Source: Spartobacteria bacterium (GTDB lineage Bacteria; Verrucomicrobiota; Verrucomicrobiia; Chthoniobacterales; UBA10450). Taken from it: DNA of 64,000 nucleotides. Below the pieces are notes generated by a model. That model was not told the origin of the DNA. It was given only the letters and a program-made list of their open reading frames with translations, and made no database searches. The position numbers were made by a program, and so were the translations under genes. Where the stretch lies: the NCBI GenBank assembly GCA_021325495.1, contig JAJPGZ010000002.1, positions 124,001-188,000 on the forward strand, read 5' to 3'. Shown here one piece after another: positions 1-8,480 of this stretch. Position 1 is the first letter of the stretch, and the number at the start of each line of letters is the position of its first letter.

Positions 1-1304
1 TCAATCAACCCATGCAAATGCCCGGCCATCGCCGTTTGATCGAGCCGTTGAATGACTTCGTTCAAGAAACCGGTGACGATGAGGCGTTGCGCAACTTTGA
101 TCGGAATGCCGCGGGCGCGGAGATAGAAAAGTTCGTCTTCATTGACCTGACCGCTGGTCGCGCCGTGCGTGCAGCGGACGTTGTCGGCCAGAATTTCGAG
201 GCCGGGCATTGAGTTCGCCTCGGAATCGTCGCTCAAAAGTAGATTGCGCACCTTCTGATACGCGTCGGTGAAATGCGCGTGCGGCTCGACCCGGATGAGG
301 CCGCCGAACGTGCAACGCGCGCGGTCGTCGAGCGCGTTTTTGTAAAGCAGATCGCTCGCGGTGTGCGGCGAGACGTGGTCCTGCAACGTGCGCGCGTCGA
401 ATTCCTGGTCGTTCGTCGCGACCGCGACCGCGAGCAGATCGCTGCGCGCGCCTTCGCCGACGAGCCGGCTCAAACTTTCGAACCGCGAATATTTTCCGCC
501 GAGATGCAGATTCAAACTCATGGCCGACGCGTCGTGATCGACCGTGGTCGTGTTCATCTGCAACGCGCGCACGTTCGCGCCCCACGATTGCGCGCAAACA
601 TACGTGACCTTCGCGCCCGGCTCGGCGATGAGATCGTTCACGCCGCAGGCGAAGCCTAACGAGTTGCGATCGCACGATTGGAAATGCTCGATCACCGTCA
701 CCTTCGCCAGTTCGTCGGCGACGAGGAGCAAATGCGGGAAGATCGACATGTTGTCGCGGCGCAACCAATGGAAGATCTCGATCGGCAACTCTATCTCGAC
801 CCCGCGCGGGACGAACAAAAACGTGCCGTTGGAAACGAACGCCTTGTGCAGCGCCGCGAACTTAGCCGAGCCGAGCACCGACGGCTGCGACATGAAATGT
901 TTCCGGAAAAGATCGACATGTTCGACCATGGCGCGCTCGAGCGGCTGGAAAATCACGCCGCGCTTTTTCAGGTCGTCGGAAATGACGTCGCGCTCGATTA
1001 ATTGATCGTTCGCGAAAATCATCCGCCCCGCGACCTGATCGAGCCCGCGCGAATACTTCAGAACATTTTGTCGATCATCCTCGGAAAGCGGCCCCGGAAT
1101 TTTGAATGGCGATAGATCGAGAAGATCGACATTGGAAAATCGCCAGAGCTGATCCTTGCGCGTCGGATACGGGAACGCTTGGAACGATTCCCAAGCCGCG
1201 CGCTGCTGCTCGCGAAACCAATCCGGCAGTTCACGCACTTCGCGCGGGCCGGAGAGAACCCCGCCGGGCGACACGTCGACTGTAGTTGTTGCGCTTCGTG
1301 GCAT
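1..1304 (-). CDS. sufD: SufD, Fe-S cluster assembly scaffold subunit (3' end beyond the left edge)
   Basis: Read from an ATG at 1304 leftward, this gives about 434 codons without a stop, so nearly the whole protein is present and only the C-terminal end is lost. SufD pairs with SufB and SufC in the cytosolic SUF scaffold that builds Fe-S clusters. The C-terminal half carries the SufB/SufD core signature: STLKSDLL-type stretch HTASDLLYKNALDD, then FTDAYQKVRNLLLSD, CTHGATSGQ and ELFYLRARGI. The N-terminal part (LPDWFREQQRAAWESF) is typical of SufD rather than SufB. It lies 12 kb from sufCB (13.5-15.8 kb) and on the other strand, so the suf genes are split. The copies of the AAGATCGACA word at 739, 909 and 1122 fall inside it. 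Confidence 0.93.
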   Translation of the reverse strand, partial: MPRSATTTVDVSPGGVLSGPREVRELPDWFREQQRAAWESFQAFPYPTRKDQLWRFSNVDLLDLSPFKIPGPLSEDDRQNVLKYSRGLDQVAGRMIFANDQLIERDVISDDLKKRGVIFQPLERAMVEHVDLFRKHFMSQPSVLGSAKFAALHKAFVSNGTFLFVPRGVEIELPIEIFHWLRRDNMSIFPHLLLVADELAKVTVIEHFQSCDRNSLGFACGVNDLIAEPGAKVTYVCAQSWGANVRALQMNTTTVDHDASAMSLNLHLGGKYSRFESLSRLVGEGARSDLLAVAVATNDQEFDARTLQDHVSPHTASDLLYKNALDDRARCTFGGLIRVEPHAHFTDAYQKVRNLLLSDDSEANSMPGLEILADNVRCTHGATSGQVNEDELFYLRARGIPIKVAQRLIVTGFLNEVIQRLDQTAMAGHLHGLI

Positions 1305-1342
1305 AACAGAATTGGGAGGAACCTTAACGAAACATCGAGTCG

Positions 1343-2635
1343 CTAAGTAGGCAACTCGTCGCGCACAATATCGTCGAACGTCTGGCGTTTGCGAATGAGC
1401 GAAAATTTATCGCCGCGAACCAGCGCTTCCGCCGGCAGCGGCCGCGAATTGTAATTCGAGGCCATGACAAATCCGTACGCGCCCGCGCTCATGATGGCGA
1501 GCAAATCGCCTTCGCGCAGTGGCGGCATCTCGCGGTCCTGCGCGAAGAAATCTCCCGACTCACACACCGGACCGACGATGTCGATCTTGCGATTGTCGAT
1601 CTTGTCCGATTGCTTGACCGGCACGATTTGGTGATAGCTCTGATACAACGCCGGCCGAATGAGATCGTTCATTCCCGCATCGACGATCGCGAATTTCTTC
1701 GCCGCAGTTTCCTTGATGTAGCGAACGCGCGTGAGCAACACGCCCGCGTTACCAACAAGAAATCTTCCGGGCTCGATCAGCACTTGAATGTCGAGCTCGC
1801 GTAATGGCGGCACGATCGCGTCGGCATAATCGCCTACGCTGAACGCGGACGCTTCGCCGCCGTGATCGTGCCACCATTTGCCCGCGCCGCTTTCGAGCGC
1901 GCGTTTGTAAATAATTCCCATGCCGCCACCGATGCTGAAAAATTTGATGCCGTATTTATCTTTCAATTGTTTAACGAGCGGCGCGACTTTCTTGATGGCG
2001 GCGGCGAACGGCCCCGCTTCCGTGATTTGCGAGCCGATGTGCATTTGCAGGCCGACGATGTCGATCTTGCGCATTTTCGCGGCGCGCGCGCAGACATCGG
2101 CGAGACGTTCGAGCGCGATGCCGAACTTGTTCTCGTGCGATCCGGTCGAGATGTATTGATGCGTGTGCGGATCGACATCCGGGTTTGCCCGCAGCGCAAT
2201 CGGCGCGCGAACGTTTTTCTCCGACGCGATTTTGTCGATAAGTTCCAGCTCCGCTTCGCTTTCGACATTGAAGCTGTGCACGCCCTGGTCGAGCGCGTAC
2301 TCAATTTCTTCGCGCGATTTACCGACGCCGGCGAACGTGCACTTCTTCGCGTCCCCCCCGGCTTTGAGCACACGAAATAATTCGCCGCCACTGACGATGT
2401 CGAACCACGCGCCGGCATCCGCGAGCAATTTCAGGATCGCGCGATTTGAATTGGCTTTGACCGCATAACAGATGCGGTGATCGAGGGACTTCAGCGCCGC
2501 ATCGAGTCGCGTGTAGTGATCGAGCACCGTGGCCGCGCTGTATATATATAGCGGCGTGCCGAACTCCTCCGCGACCCGCGCAAGATCGACATCTTCACAG
2601 TGAAGAGAGCCGTTGCGGTATTCGAACGAATGCAC
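1343..2635 (-). CDS. lysA: Diaminopimelate decarboxylase
   Basis: Converts meso-diaminopimelate to lysine, the last step of lysine synthesis; a cytosolic PLP enzyme with an alanine-racemase-type barrel. Visible motifs are YAVKANSN (the PLP lysine), HIGSQITE, SIGGGMGI, EPGRFLVGNAG, VGPVCESGDFF (substrate-site Cys) and GAYGFVMASNYNSR. The GTG at 2635 is chosen because it gives the family-type start (M)HSFEYRNGSLHCED; an in-frame ATG at 2698 would overlap the upstream gene by 55 bases. The gene sits 8 bases after the stop of the methyltransferase gene and is probably co-transcribed with it. Length about 430 residues is normal. Four copies of the AAGATCGACA word lie within it. Confidence 0.95.
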   Translation of the reverse strand: MHSFEYRNGSLHCEDVDLARVAEEFGTPLYIYSAATVLDHYTRLDAALKSLDHRICYAVKANSNRAILKLLADAGAWFDIVSGGELFRVLKAGGDAKKCTFAGVGKSREEIEYALDQGVHSFNVESEAELELIDKIASEKNVRAPIALRANPDVDPHTHQYISTGSHENKFGIALERLADVCARAAKMRKIDIVGLQMHIGSQITEAGPFAAAIKKVAPLVKQLKDKYGIKFFSIGGGMGIIYKRALESGAGKWWHDHGGEASAFSVGDYADAIVPPLRELDIQVLIEPGRFLVGNAGVLLTRVRYIKETAAKKFAIVDAGMNDLIRPALYQSYHQIVPVKQSDKIDNRKIDIVGPVCESGDFFAQDREMPPLREGDLLAIMSAGAYGFVMASNYNSRPLPAEALVRGDKFSLIRKRQTFDDIVRDELPT

Positions 2636-2643
2636 GGCGAAAC

Positions 2644-3345
2644 TTAGCGGAACGCGGAGAAAATCTCGGCGAAAAACATTTTCAATCGCAATCGCCACTT
2701 CGGTTGCGGCAAGCCTGGCGGAAAAATCGCGAACACGCCGTAGCCTTTGCGCGCGTCGGCCGGCCGCGGGTCGCGCGCAGCATCGATCGCGCGAAATTTT
2801 GCGAACGCGGGATCGTCACCAAACAAAACACCCGGCCAATTTTTCTCGGCGAAACAACGCACGCCGCTTCCCTTCGGAAAATCATGCACAAAGACGACGC
2901 TCGGTTTTCCGGTCGCGAGAAGATCGACCGCGAGTTTCATGGCGCGAAAATCTTTTGGTCCGTCGATGAGCACGGCGTCGCCGTGCTGCAAACCTTGTAG
3001 CATCAGCGCACGCGAATCGCCGTAGAGAAGATCGACATGCGCATGTGGCTTTAACTTCGCTTCCGCGGCGCGCGCGTTTTCCGTATCGCGATCGAGTTCG
3101 ACGCTGACGATGCGCGCGTCGGGAAAACATTTCGCGAGCATGAGCGTGCTTTTTCCGCGGGCGCGGCCGGATTCGAGAATTTGTTTCGGCGCGAGCGGCC
3201 TAACGACGGCGTAAAACAAAAACATTTCGCTCTCCCAGACTCCGCCGAAGCCTGCCTCGGGCGGAATGTCAGCGACGGCGGCTTCGAATTGCGGGAGCAA
3301 TTCGTCCGCGCGCGCGACCAATGCCTCTTTCGACAAAGCCGTCAT
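2644..3345 (-). CDS. Class I SAM-dependent methyltransferase-like protein
   Basis: A cytosolic protein of about 233 residues with a Rossmann-type methyltransferase pattern: QILESGRARGKSTLML as a variant of motif I, IVSVELDRDT as the acidic motif II loop and GDAVLIDGPKDF as motif IV. This resembles the cephalosporin-hydroxylase/O-methyltransferase-like (class I) family; the substrate cannot be told. The ATG at 3345 is chosen because upstream extension to 3480 would run through the divergent sulfotransferase gene that begins at 3370. The neighbour sulfotransferase suggests modification of a polysaccharide or lipid, which is inference only. lysA follows 8 bases downstream. Confidence 0.7.
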   Translation of the reverse strand: MTALSKEALVARADELLPQFEAAVADIPPEAGFGGVWESEMFLFYAVVRPLAPKQILESGRARGKSTLMLAKCFPDARIVSVELDRDTENARAAEAKLKPHAHVDLLYGDSRALMLQGLQHGDAVLIDGPKDFRAMKLAVDLLATGKPSVVFVHDFPKGSGVRCFAEKNWPGVLFGDDPAFAKFRAIDAARDPRPADARKGYGVFAIFPPGLPQPKWRLRLKMFFAEIFSAFR

Positions 3346-3369
3346 TTTGCTGTTCGTTGCATAGCGTAG

Positions 3370-4380
3370 ATGACGATGTCGATTCAACAATTGCCGTTCG
3401 ATCAGCGCGCCTGTTTCATCGGCGGCCCGGCGAAATCGGGCACGACGCTGCTGCGCGCCTTGCTCGATGGTCATCCGCAATTGCTCGCGCTGCCGCAGGA
3501 CACGGATTATTTCTCGACCGTCCTCACCAAATACGGCGGCGCGGATCGCCGCGCGCAGGTCGAGTACTTAACGAAGCAATCGTACGCGAAAATTTTGTTC
3601 GGCGGGAAGCAACGCGAAGGCAAACACGATTACTCGAACTTTCCGCAGGCGAAGTTCCTCGAAATCTTCGAGCGCACCGCGTTCGATCCGGCGAACGCGA
3701 ATCGCGATCTGCTCGCGTTGCTCATGCAATCGTACGCGGAGCTGTTAGGCATTCCGCTCGATCAAATCAAACGCTGGGTCGAGAAGACGCCGGCGAATCG
3801 GAACTACATCAGCGCGATCTTCGAGAAATTTCCGCACGCGAAATTGCTAACGACGATGCGCGACCCGCGCGCGTTGTTGTCATCACAGATCGCGCTCAAG
3901 CAAAACGTGCCGACGCGGCACATGTCGATCTTTTACGTGGTCGATCATTGGCGCGCGAACGCGAAGCTGGCGTTGCAAATTCGTCGCGGCGAAGTCCCAG
4001 GCTTCGTCGTGAAATACGAAGAGCTCGTGCGCGACACGGCCGCGATGATGAAACAAGTGTGCGATTACCTCGAAATTGATTTCGATCCCGACGTGACGAC
4101 GCGGCCGACGAAAGTCGGAGAACTTTGGTCGGGGAATTCCGCGATCGGCGCGAAATTTTCCGGTGTGGACGCGGAGCAAGCGTCGCGTTGGGAAAACGCG
4201 CTGAATAAAAATGAGATCGGATGGATCGAATGGCATTGTCGCGATCTCATGCCGGAGTTCGGCTACGAGCCGCGGACGTCGCGACGAAGTTTGCGCGATT
4301 GGTTTACGCCGGTGCGCGGCGAAGGCGCGCACGAGTTTCTCAAGTCGCGCGCGTATTCCGCGCTAAGATCGACATCGTAA
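3370..4380 (+). CDS. Sulfotransferase family protein
   Basis: A PAPS-dependent sulfotransferase-like protein of 336 residues. The 5'-phosphosulfate loop is FIGGPAKSGTTLLRALL near residues 16-32, the 3'-phosphate-binding motif is TMRDPRALLSS near 160, and WVEKTPANRNY lies between them as in the Sulfotransfer_3 family. There is no signal peptide, so it is likely cytosolic. The acceptor is unknown; cell-surface glycans and lipids are usual for bacterial members. It diverges from the methyltransferase gene with 24 bases between starts and its last 41 bases overlap the end of the convergent metal permease gene. A copy of the AAGATCGACA word forms its C-terminal codons just before the stop. Confidence 0.85.
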   Translation: MTMSIQQLPFDQRACFIGGPAKSGTTLLRALLDGHPQLLALPQDTDYFSTVLTKYGGADRRAQVEYLTKQSYAKILFGGKQREGKHDYSNFPQAKFLEIFERTAFDPANANRDLLALLMQSYAELLGIPLDQIKRWVEKTPANRNYISAIFEKFPHAKLLTTMRDPRALLSSQIALKQNVPTRHMSIFYVVDHWRANAKLALQIRRGEVPGFVVKYEELVRDTAAMMKQVCDYLEIDFDPDVTTRPTKVGELWSGNSAIGAKFSGVDAEQASRWENALNKNEIGWIEWHCRDLMPEFGYEPRTSRRSLRDWFTPVRGEGAHEFLKSRAYSALRSTS

Positions 4381-5164
4381 TTGCGACGAGAATCAGCAGC
4401 ACGCCGAAAGTGCAGACGATCGCCGCGCCGGATGGAAAATCCCAGTAGAACGAGAGGAAGAGGCCGCCAATTCCGCCGACTAGTGAAATGAGCCAGCCGA
4501 TGAGCAGACGAGTAGTTGTCGATCTTACGAGCATCACTGCGCAAACCGCCGGCACGATGAGATAGCTGAACACGAGCAGCACCCCGGCAACGCGGACAAA
4601 GATGGTGACGACAATTCCAAAGGTCGCGTAAAACAAAAAATCCCACCAACGCACGTTCCATCTGCGCGCGTAGGCGTCGTCGCGATTGAAAGAAACAAGC
4701 AGGAATTTTTTGCGGAGCGCAAAATGAATTGCGCCCACGCCGACGAAGACCGCGAAACATTTCCAAACTTCCAGCGCACTCACGACGGTGATGTCGCCGA
4801 CGAGCATGTTCCGAATTTCTTCATTGCCGTGCGCCGAGCGACTGAGCAGCAACACCGCCGCCGCGGCGGCGACGACATACGCAATTCCGATGATCGCTTC
4901 CTCCGGCACGCGCGTTTCGCGTTTACCCGAGATCGCGAAAACCGCCGCGCCTAACAACGTCACGCCGAGACCGAGCACGTAGGCGACGAAACTTTCCGGT
5001 TCGAAGCCGAGCAACACTCCGACGCAAATGCCTAACGAAGCCATTTGCGCCATGGCGATGTCGATGAAAATGATGCCGCGTTGCACGACATGCAGGCCGA
5101 GATAAACGAGCAGCCACGGCAACAACACGCAGGCCGCGATCGGCCAAAACATTACCTCCCACAT
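4340..5164 (-). CDS. Metal (zinc/manganese type) ABC transporter permease
   Basis: An integral inner-membrane protein of 274 residues with eight or so hydrophobic segments, of the ZnuB/MntB (ABC-3) family. Family features seen are the start region WPIAACVLLPWLLVYLGLHVV, the DIAMAQMASLG motif in helix 2-3 and the EEAIIGIAYVVAAA segment. It follows the substrate-binding protein gene with one base between them. No ATPase gene is present in the window, so the ATP-binding partner must be encoded elsewhere. ATG codons at 5164 and 5152 are both possible; a GGGAGG lies between them and does not decide. Confidence 0.9.
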   Translation of the reverse strand: MWEVMFWPIAACVLLPWLLVYLGLHVVQRGIIFIDIAMAQMASLGICVGVLLGFEPESFVAYVLGLGVTLLGAAVFAISGKRETRVPEEAIIGIAYVVAAAAAVLLLSRSAHGNEEIRNMLVGDITVVSALEVWKCFAVFVGVGAIHFALRKKFLLVSFNRDDAYARRWNVRWWDFLFYATFGIVVTIFVRVAGVLLVFSYLIVPAVCAVMLVRSTTTRLLIGWLISLVGGIGGLFLSFYWDFPSGAAIVCTFGVLLILVAITMSILARNTRAT

Positions 5165-5165
5165 A

Positions 5166-6056
5166 TTATTTCAACGCACTCGTTAGGTTGGCGACCAACT
5201 TGTCGATCAAACGCACATACGTGTCGGTGCCGGACAGGCCGCCGGGAAATTGCGCGAAGTCCACAACCTTCGCGCCGGTCGCACTCGCAACGCGCTCCGC
5301 GATTTTTCGATCGTGATACGGTTCGACGATGATCGCCTTCACATGTTGCGCTTTCATTTGATTGATGACTTCGGCGAGATGCGCGGGCGACGGCGGGATT
5401 CCCGGTTTGGGCTCAAGGAAGATGTCGATCTTAATGCCGAAGCGGTGCGCGAAGTACGGCCACGAATCGTGATACGCGACAACGCTTTGATCTTTGAAAG
5501 GCAACATCGCTGTGCCCCATTCTTGAAGTTTCGCGTTAATCGTCGCCTCGAACTTTTTGTAATTCGCCTGATAAGTCGCGGCGTTCGGCGCGTCGACCGC
5601 GGCAAAGGAATTTGCGATGTGTTGGGCGATTGCCTTGGCGATAATGGGATCGACGGCGAAATGCGGATTGCCGAGTGCGTGCACGTCGCCGGCGGCGCGC
5701 GTGACATTCGTCGGCACGTTCATCAGATGAATTCCTTCCGACGCGACGACGCGGCCGGGTTTTCCATTGTCGATCTTCGGGTTGCGCGCGTTTTGCAAAA
5801 GCGGCGGCAACCAGCCGACCTCGAGTTCCGCGCCGCCGTCGATGAGCACATCGGCGTTGCGCAAGGCGACGACGAAACTCGGCCGCGCATCGACGAAGTG
5901 CGGATCTTCTGTCGGCTTCGCCAAAGTGACGATGTCGATCTTGTCGCCGCCGACTTCGCGCGCGAGCGACGCGTAATCGGGCAGCGTGGCCACGACGTTT
6001 AATTTCGCGTGAACGACGGCGGTCGTTAGGCAAAGCAGGAAAAATATTCGTTTCAT
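5166..6056 (-). CDS. Metal ABC transporter substrate-binding protein (ZnuA/PsaA family)
   Basis: A periplasmic metal-binding protein of about 296 residues. The start at the ATG of MKRIFFLLCLTTAVVHA gives a clean signal peptide; the reading frame stays open upstream to 6128 but that part is Ser/Thr-rich and would enter the previous gene. Likely metal ligands are the His residues in EDPHFVD, GNPHFAVDP and VAYHDSWPYF and the acidic end VDFAQFPGG. The family delivers zinc or manganese to an ABC-3 permease, which follows one base later. The usual His-rich loop of ZnuA is missing, so the metal cannot be assigned. The upstream gene, an outer-membrane barrel, ends 4 bases before it. Confidence 0.92.
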   Translation of the reverse strand: MKRIFFLLCLTTAVVHAKLNVVATLPDYASLAREVGGDKIDIVTLAKPTEDPHFVDARPSFVVALRNADVLIDGGAELEVGWLPPLLQNARNPKIDNGKPGRVVASEGIHLMNVPTNVTRAAGDVHALGNPHFAVDPIIAKAIAQHIANSFAAVDAPNAATYQANYKKFEATINAKLQEWGTAMLPFKDQSVVAYHDSWPYFAHRFGIKIDIFLEPKPGIPPSPAHLAEVINQMKAQHVKAIIVEPYHDRKIAERVASATGAKVVDFAQFPGGLSGTDTYVRLIDKLVANLTSALK

Positions 6057-6060
6057 AGTT

Positions 6061-7689
6061 TTAGAATTTGTGGGCGCCGTGGGCGCCGAGGATGAATTCG
6101 AACTGGAGGAAGACGGAATCGACGTCACGACCAGCGAGGAAAAATGTGTCGTCCATGAAATCGTGGTTGTATTGCAGCCGGATTTTCGAGAACTCGGTCG
6201 GATACCAGGTCAGGTTCGCGGAAATGCGTGAACGCGATTGTCGATCTATGTCGTCAGTGAAACGCGAATCCTGCGCGTCGTAATAATCGCCGCGAATTCC
6301 CGCGACCCAGCCTTTGCGAAATCCCCACAGCACCTGCGAATACAATCCCCAATCGTGAAACGTTTCCGCAACCGGGAACAAATTGTCGACGCCGCGGCCG
6401 GCCTCGAAGCGCCGATACATCACTTCGGTTTGCCATTTCACGAACGGGAAACCGCCCTCGGCGTGTTCGCTTTTCCATTTGTAAAGAAAATCGCCGCCGT
6501 AAATCTGCGTCCGCGTGTGCGCGCCGGTGTCGTTCGCGCCAAACGCCCCGGACACGCCCGCGAGCACGACTTGCGTCGGTGAAAGATCGACACTCGTTTC
6601 GAAACGCGGCTGCCAGAGAAAATCTCCCAGGCCTCGCGCTTCCCGGTCGTTTGTTAGGCGATCAAAGAACATTCCGTTGTCGCCGGGATTGCGAAAGGAA
6701 TACGCGGTCCCACCGCGGCCGTTCTGCACGCCTAACAACAACTGCGCATACCACGGCGTTGGCAGGACCCACGAGACCTGCGTGCCGACTCCGCGCAAAC
6801 CGTCCGGGCCTAACAAACGGCCGACGACGATCGGCGCATCGGCAAATTCCCAAACGTGTGGGTGCGTCGGATTGATGCGGCCGAATGCGTCGAAGAATTG
6901 TCCGGCTTTGAGCTGGAGATTGAATGGCAGGCTTGTCGTCTGCGCGAACGCTTCTTCGACTTCGACTTCCGTTTCGTTGTCGTTGTCGAGCTTGAACACG
7001 ATGTTGGCGAAGCCCTGGAAATACGGATCGACCGCGCCGTCGAACGCGAGCTCGATGTTACGCGCGTTGAATCCGCGCTGTTGCGGATCGTGATCGCCGA
7101 CTTCGACGCGATCGAGGTCGCGCGCGCTCGAGCCGGCGAGTGCGAACATGGCATCGAGTGAGATGTTCATGTAGTTCTTTCCGCCGTTACCGCTGATGCC
7201 GAGCGGTTGGACTAACGACGCGCCCGCGCCACTGCTCGAGATCGTTTCATTGGAAGATGTCGATCTTACGACGGATTCGTCGGTCGTTGGAAATGCGGCG
7301 GACGGACTTGCCAATGATGTTGCACCAGTCGACGCGACTACCGACGAATCTTCCGTCGGAATTAATTGCGGCGGCGTGGCAGAATTGGAGGGACGGGTTC
7401 CGTCCCCTCCCTGACTTTGGTTTTGAGTTTGGGACGCCACGGAGGGCGTCCCTCCATTTTCAGGAAGCGCCGGCGTCGACGTGATGTTCGCTTTCTCAAG
7501 CGCGGCTTGTTGATCTTTAACCTGCTGTTGCAACTGCTTCACCGTGTCGGTGAGCGAGCGCACTGCTTCGCGCAATTCCTGCAACTCTCCCCGGGCAGGT
7601 GCAGGCGAGCTGGCGGGTATCTCCGGTTGCGCCAACACGACGGCCGCCACGAGCGCGGTCACTGCCAAAATGACAAATAAATTTTTCAT
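6061..7689 (-). CDS. Outer-membrane beta-barrel protein linked to metal uptake
   Basis: Starts with a signal peptide (MKNLFVILAVTALVAAVVLAQ), then a short coiled-coil (LQELREAVRSLTDTVKQLQQQVKDQ, about residues 35-65), a Gly/Ser/Pro-rich linker of about 100 residues, and a C-terminal region with alternating hydrophobic strands ending in Phe (GAHGAHKF), as in porins of the OprP/OprO kind. It lies in a tight leftward operon with the metal-binding protein and permease, so it may let the metal cross the outer membrane; this is inference. The linker is partly encoded by a REP-like double hairpin (7387-7455) giving GGTPSVAS and GGDGTRPSNS. The upstream in-frame ATG at 7707 would add only six residues. 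Confidence 0.75.
   Translation of the reverse strand: MKNLFVILAVTALVAAVVLAQPEIPASSPAPARGELQELREAVRSLTDTVKQLQQQVKDQQAALEKANITSTPALPENGGTPSVASQTQNQSQGGDGTRPSNSATPPQLIPTEDSSVVASTGATSLASPSAAFPTTDESVVRSTSSNETISSSGAGASLVQPLGISGNGGKNYMNISLDAMFALAGSSARDLDRVEVGDHDPQQRGFNARNIELAFDGAVDPYFQGFANIVFKLDNDNETEVEVEEAFAQTTSLPFNLQLKAGQFFDAFGRINPTHPHVWEFADAPIVVGRLLGPDGLRGVGTQVSWVLPTPWYAQLLLGVQNGRGGTAYSFRNPGDNGMFFDRLTNDREARGLGDFLWQPRFETSVDLSPTQVVLAGVSGAFGANDTGAHTRTQIYGGDFLYKWKSEHAEGGFPFVKWQTEVMYRRFEAGRGVDNLFPVAETFHDWGLYSQVLWGFRKGWVAGIRGDYYDAQDSRFTDDIDRQSRSRISANLTWYPTEFSKIRLQYNHDFMDDTFFLAGRDVDSVFLQFEFILGAHGAHKF
7387..7455. repeat. REP-like double palindrome inside the outer-membrane protein gene
   Basis: Two adjacent hairpins: GGAGGGACGG / CGTCCCCTCC around a GTTC loop (7387-7410) and GGGACGCC / GGGCGTCCC (7431-7450). 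The same GGGACGCG-type palindrome family occurs between genes at 47969-47993. It is read in frame as a low-complexity part of the linker between coiled-coil and barrel. Confidence 0.7.
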
Positions 7690-7805
7690 TTCAAAATTCC
7701 TAAACAAACGAACGACCTAACGATTGCGTTCGCGCACGTGGATCCGAGCGGCAGGGTGAACGCTCGCCGTCGCTCTCCGTTATTCAGCGGATGCGGATCA
7801 CGCGT

Positions 7806-8087
7806 TCAGGAATTTTGCGGCGGCGCGTGCTCGAGAATGCTCGCGCTCAGGAAGAGCGACCGCACAAACGCCGGCCGCGCCACGACGACTTCGAATTGCG
7901 CGACGGCGATCGGACTAACGACCACGACCGGCGCCGCGGAATGCTCGAAATTGCCGGACGCGATGAGCGTGGCGGCGCATTCGTGTTGCGAATCGCGGTG
8001 AATGCGATCGTGCAACTTCGGCGAAGCCGCGAGCGCAGTGCCGAAAACGAAGGCGCAGATCAAACCGAGATTGATCGCGCGCTTCAT
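7806..8087 (-). CDS. Small exported protein of unknown function in the metal-uptake operon
   Basis: A 93-residue protein with a clear signal peptide (MKRAINLGLICAFVFGTALA), then a His-rich stretch (KLHDRIHRDSQHECAATLIA) and a hydrophobic C-terminal half. It lies upstream of, and in the same direction as, the outer-membrane barrel and metal ABC genes. The His/Cys cluster would suit metal binding in the periplasm, which is inference; proteins of this layout are often found next to metal transport genes. No named family was recognised. Confidence 0.6.
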   Translation of the reverse strand: MKRAINLGLICAFVFGTALAASPKLHDRIHRDSQHECAATLIASGNFEHSAAPVVVVSPIAVAQFEVVVARPAFVRSLFLSASILEHAPPQNS

Positions 8088-8138
8088 GGCTCCGGCATTT
8101 TGCGCCGAAGATCGACAATTGCAAGATCGACATCTGCG

Positions 8139-8480
8139 ATGTACCAGTCCGCCAAGCGGATGCTCGGCCCCACCAAAATCTATTTCATCGTTTTCGGCAT
8201 ACTGACCATCGCCGGCGGCATTGTCGGTTATTTCAAAGCGGGCAGCGTGGCCTCCATCATTGCCGGTTCGATTACGGGAATTTTGTTACTCGTCGGCGCG
8301 TGGCTCTTGCCGGAGCACCTTGCCGCCGGCCTAACGATTGCGTTGTTCACCTCCGCGCTGCTCGCGCTCCAGTTCGTCCCGAAATTTTTAAGCACCGGTA
8401 AAGTGATGCCGGCCGGGTTGATGTCGATCTTGTCCGTAATCGGAATCGTTATGGCGGTGCTCGCCTGGATGCGAAAGTAA
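8139..8480 (+). CDS. Small membrane protein, TMEM14 family
   Basis: A 113-residue inner-membrane protein with four hydrophobic segments rich in Gly and Ala. The pattern IYFIVFGILTIAGGIVGYFKAGSVASIIAG matches the TMEM14/UPF0136 family, whose bacterial role is unknown. The ATG at 8139 is taken because it gives the family-length N-terminus; two copies of the AAGATCGACA word lie in the 51 bases before it. The next gene begins directly after its stop. Confidence 0.8.
   Translation: MYQSAKRMLGPTKIYFIVFGILTIAGGIVGYFKAGSVASIIAGSITGILLLVGAWLLPEHLAAGLTIALFTSALLALQFVPKFLSTGKVMPAGLMSILSVIGIVMAVLAWMRK

Noticed and set aside
3230-3290. GCCGAAGCCTGCCTCGGGCGG as a REP insertion in the methyltransferase gene
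   Set aside because: The palindrome is imperfect and the translated segment (PPEAGFGGVWE) looks like normal protein sequence.
5250-6002. 250-codon plus-strand frame opposite the metal-binding protein gene
   Set aside because: No motifs and Arg/Asp-rich composition typical of antisense frames here; the minus strand encodes a clear ZnuA-type protein.
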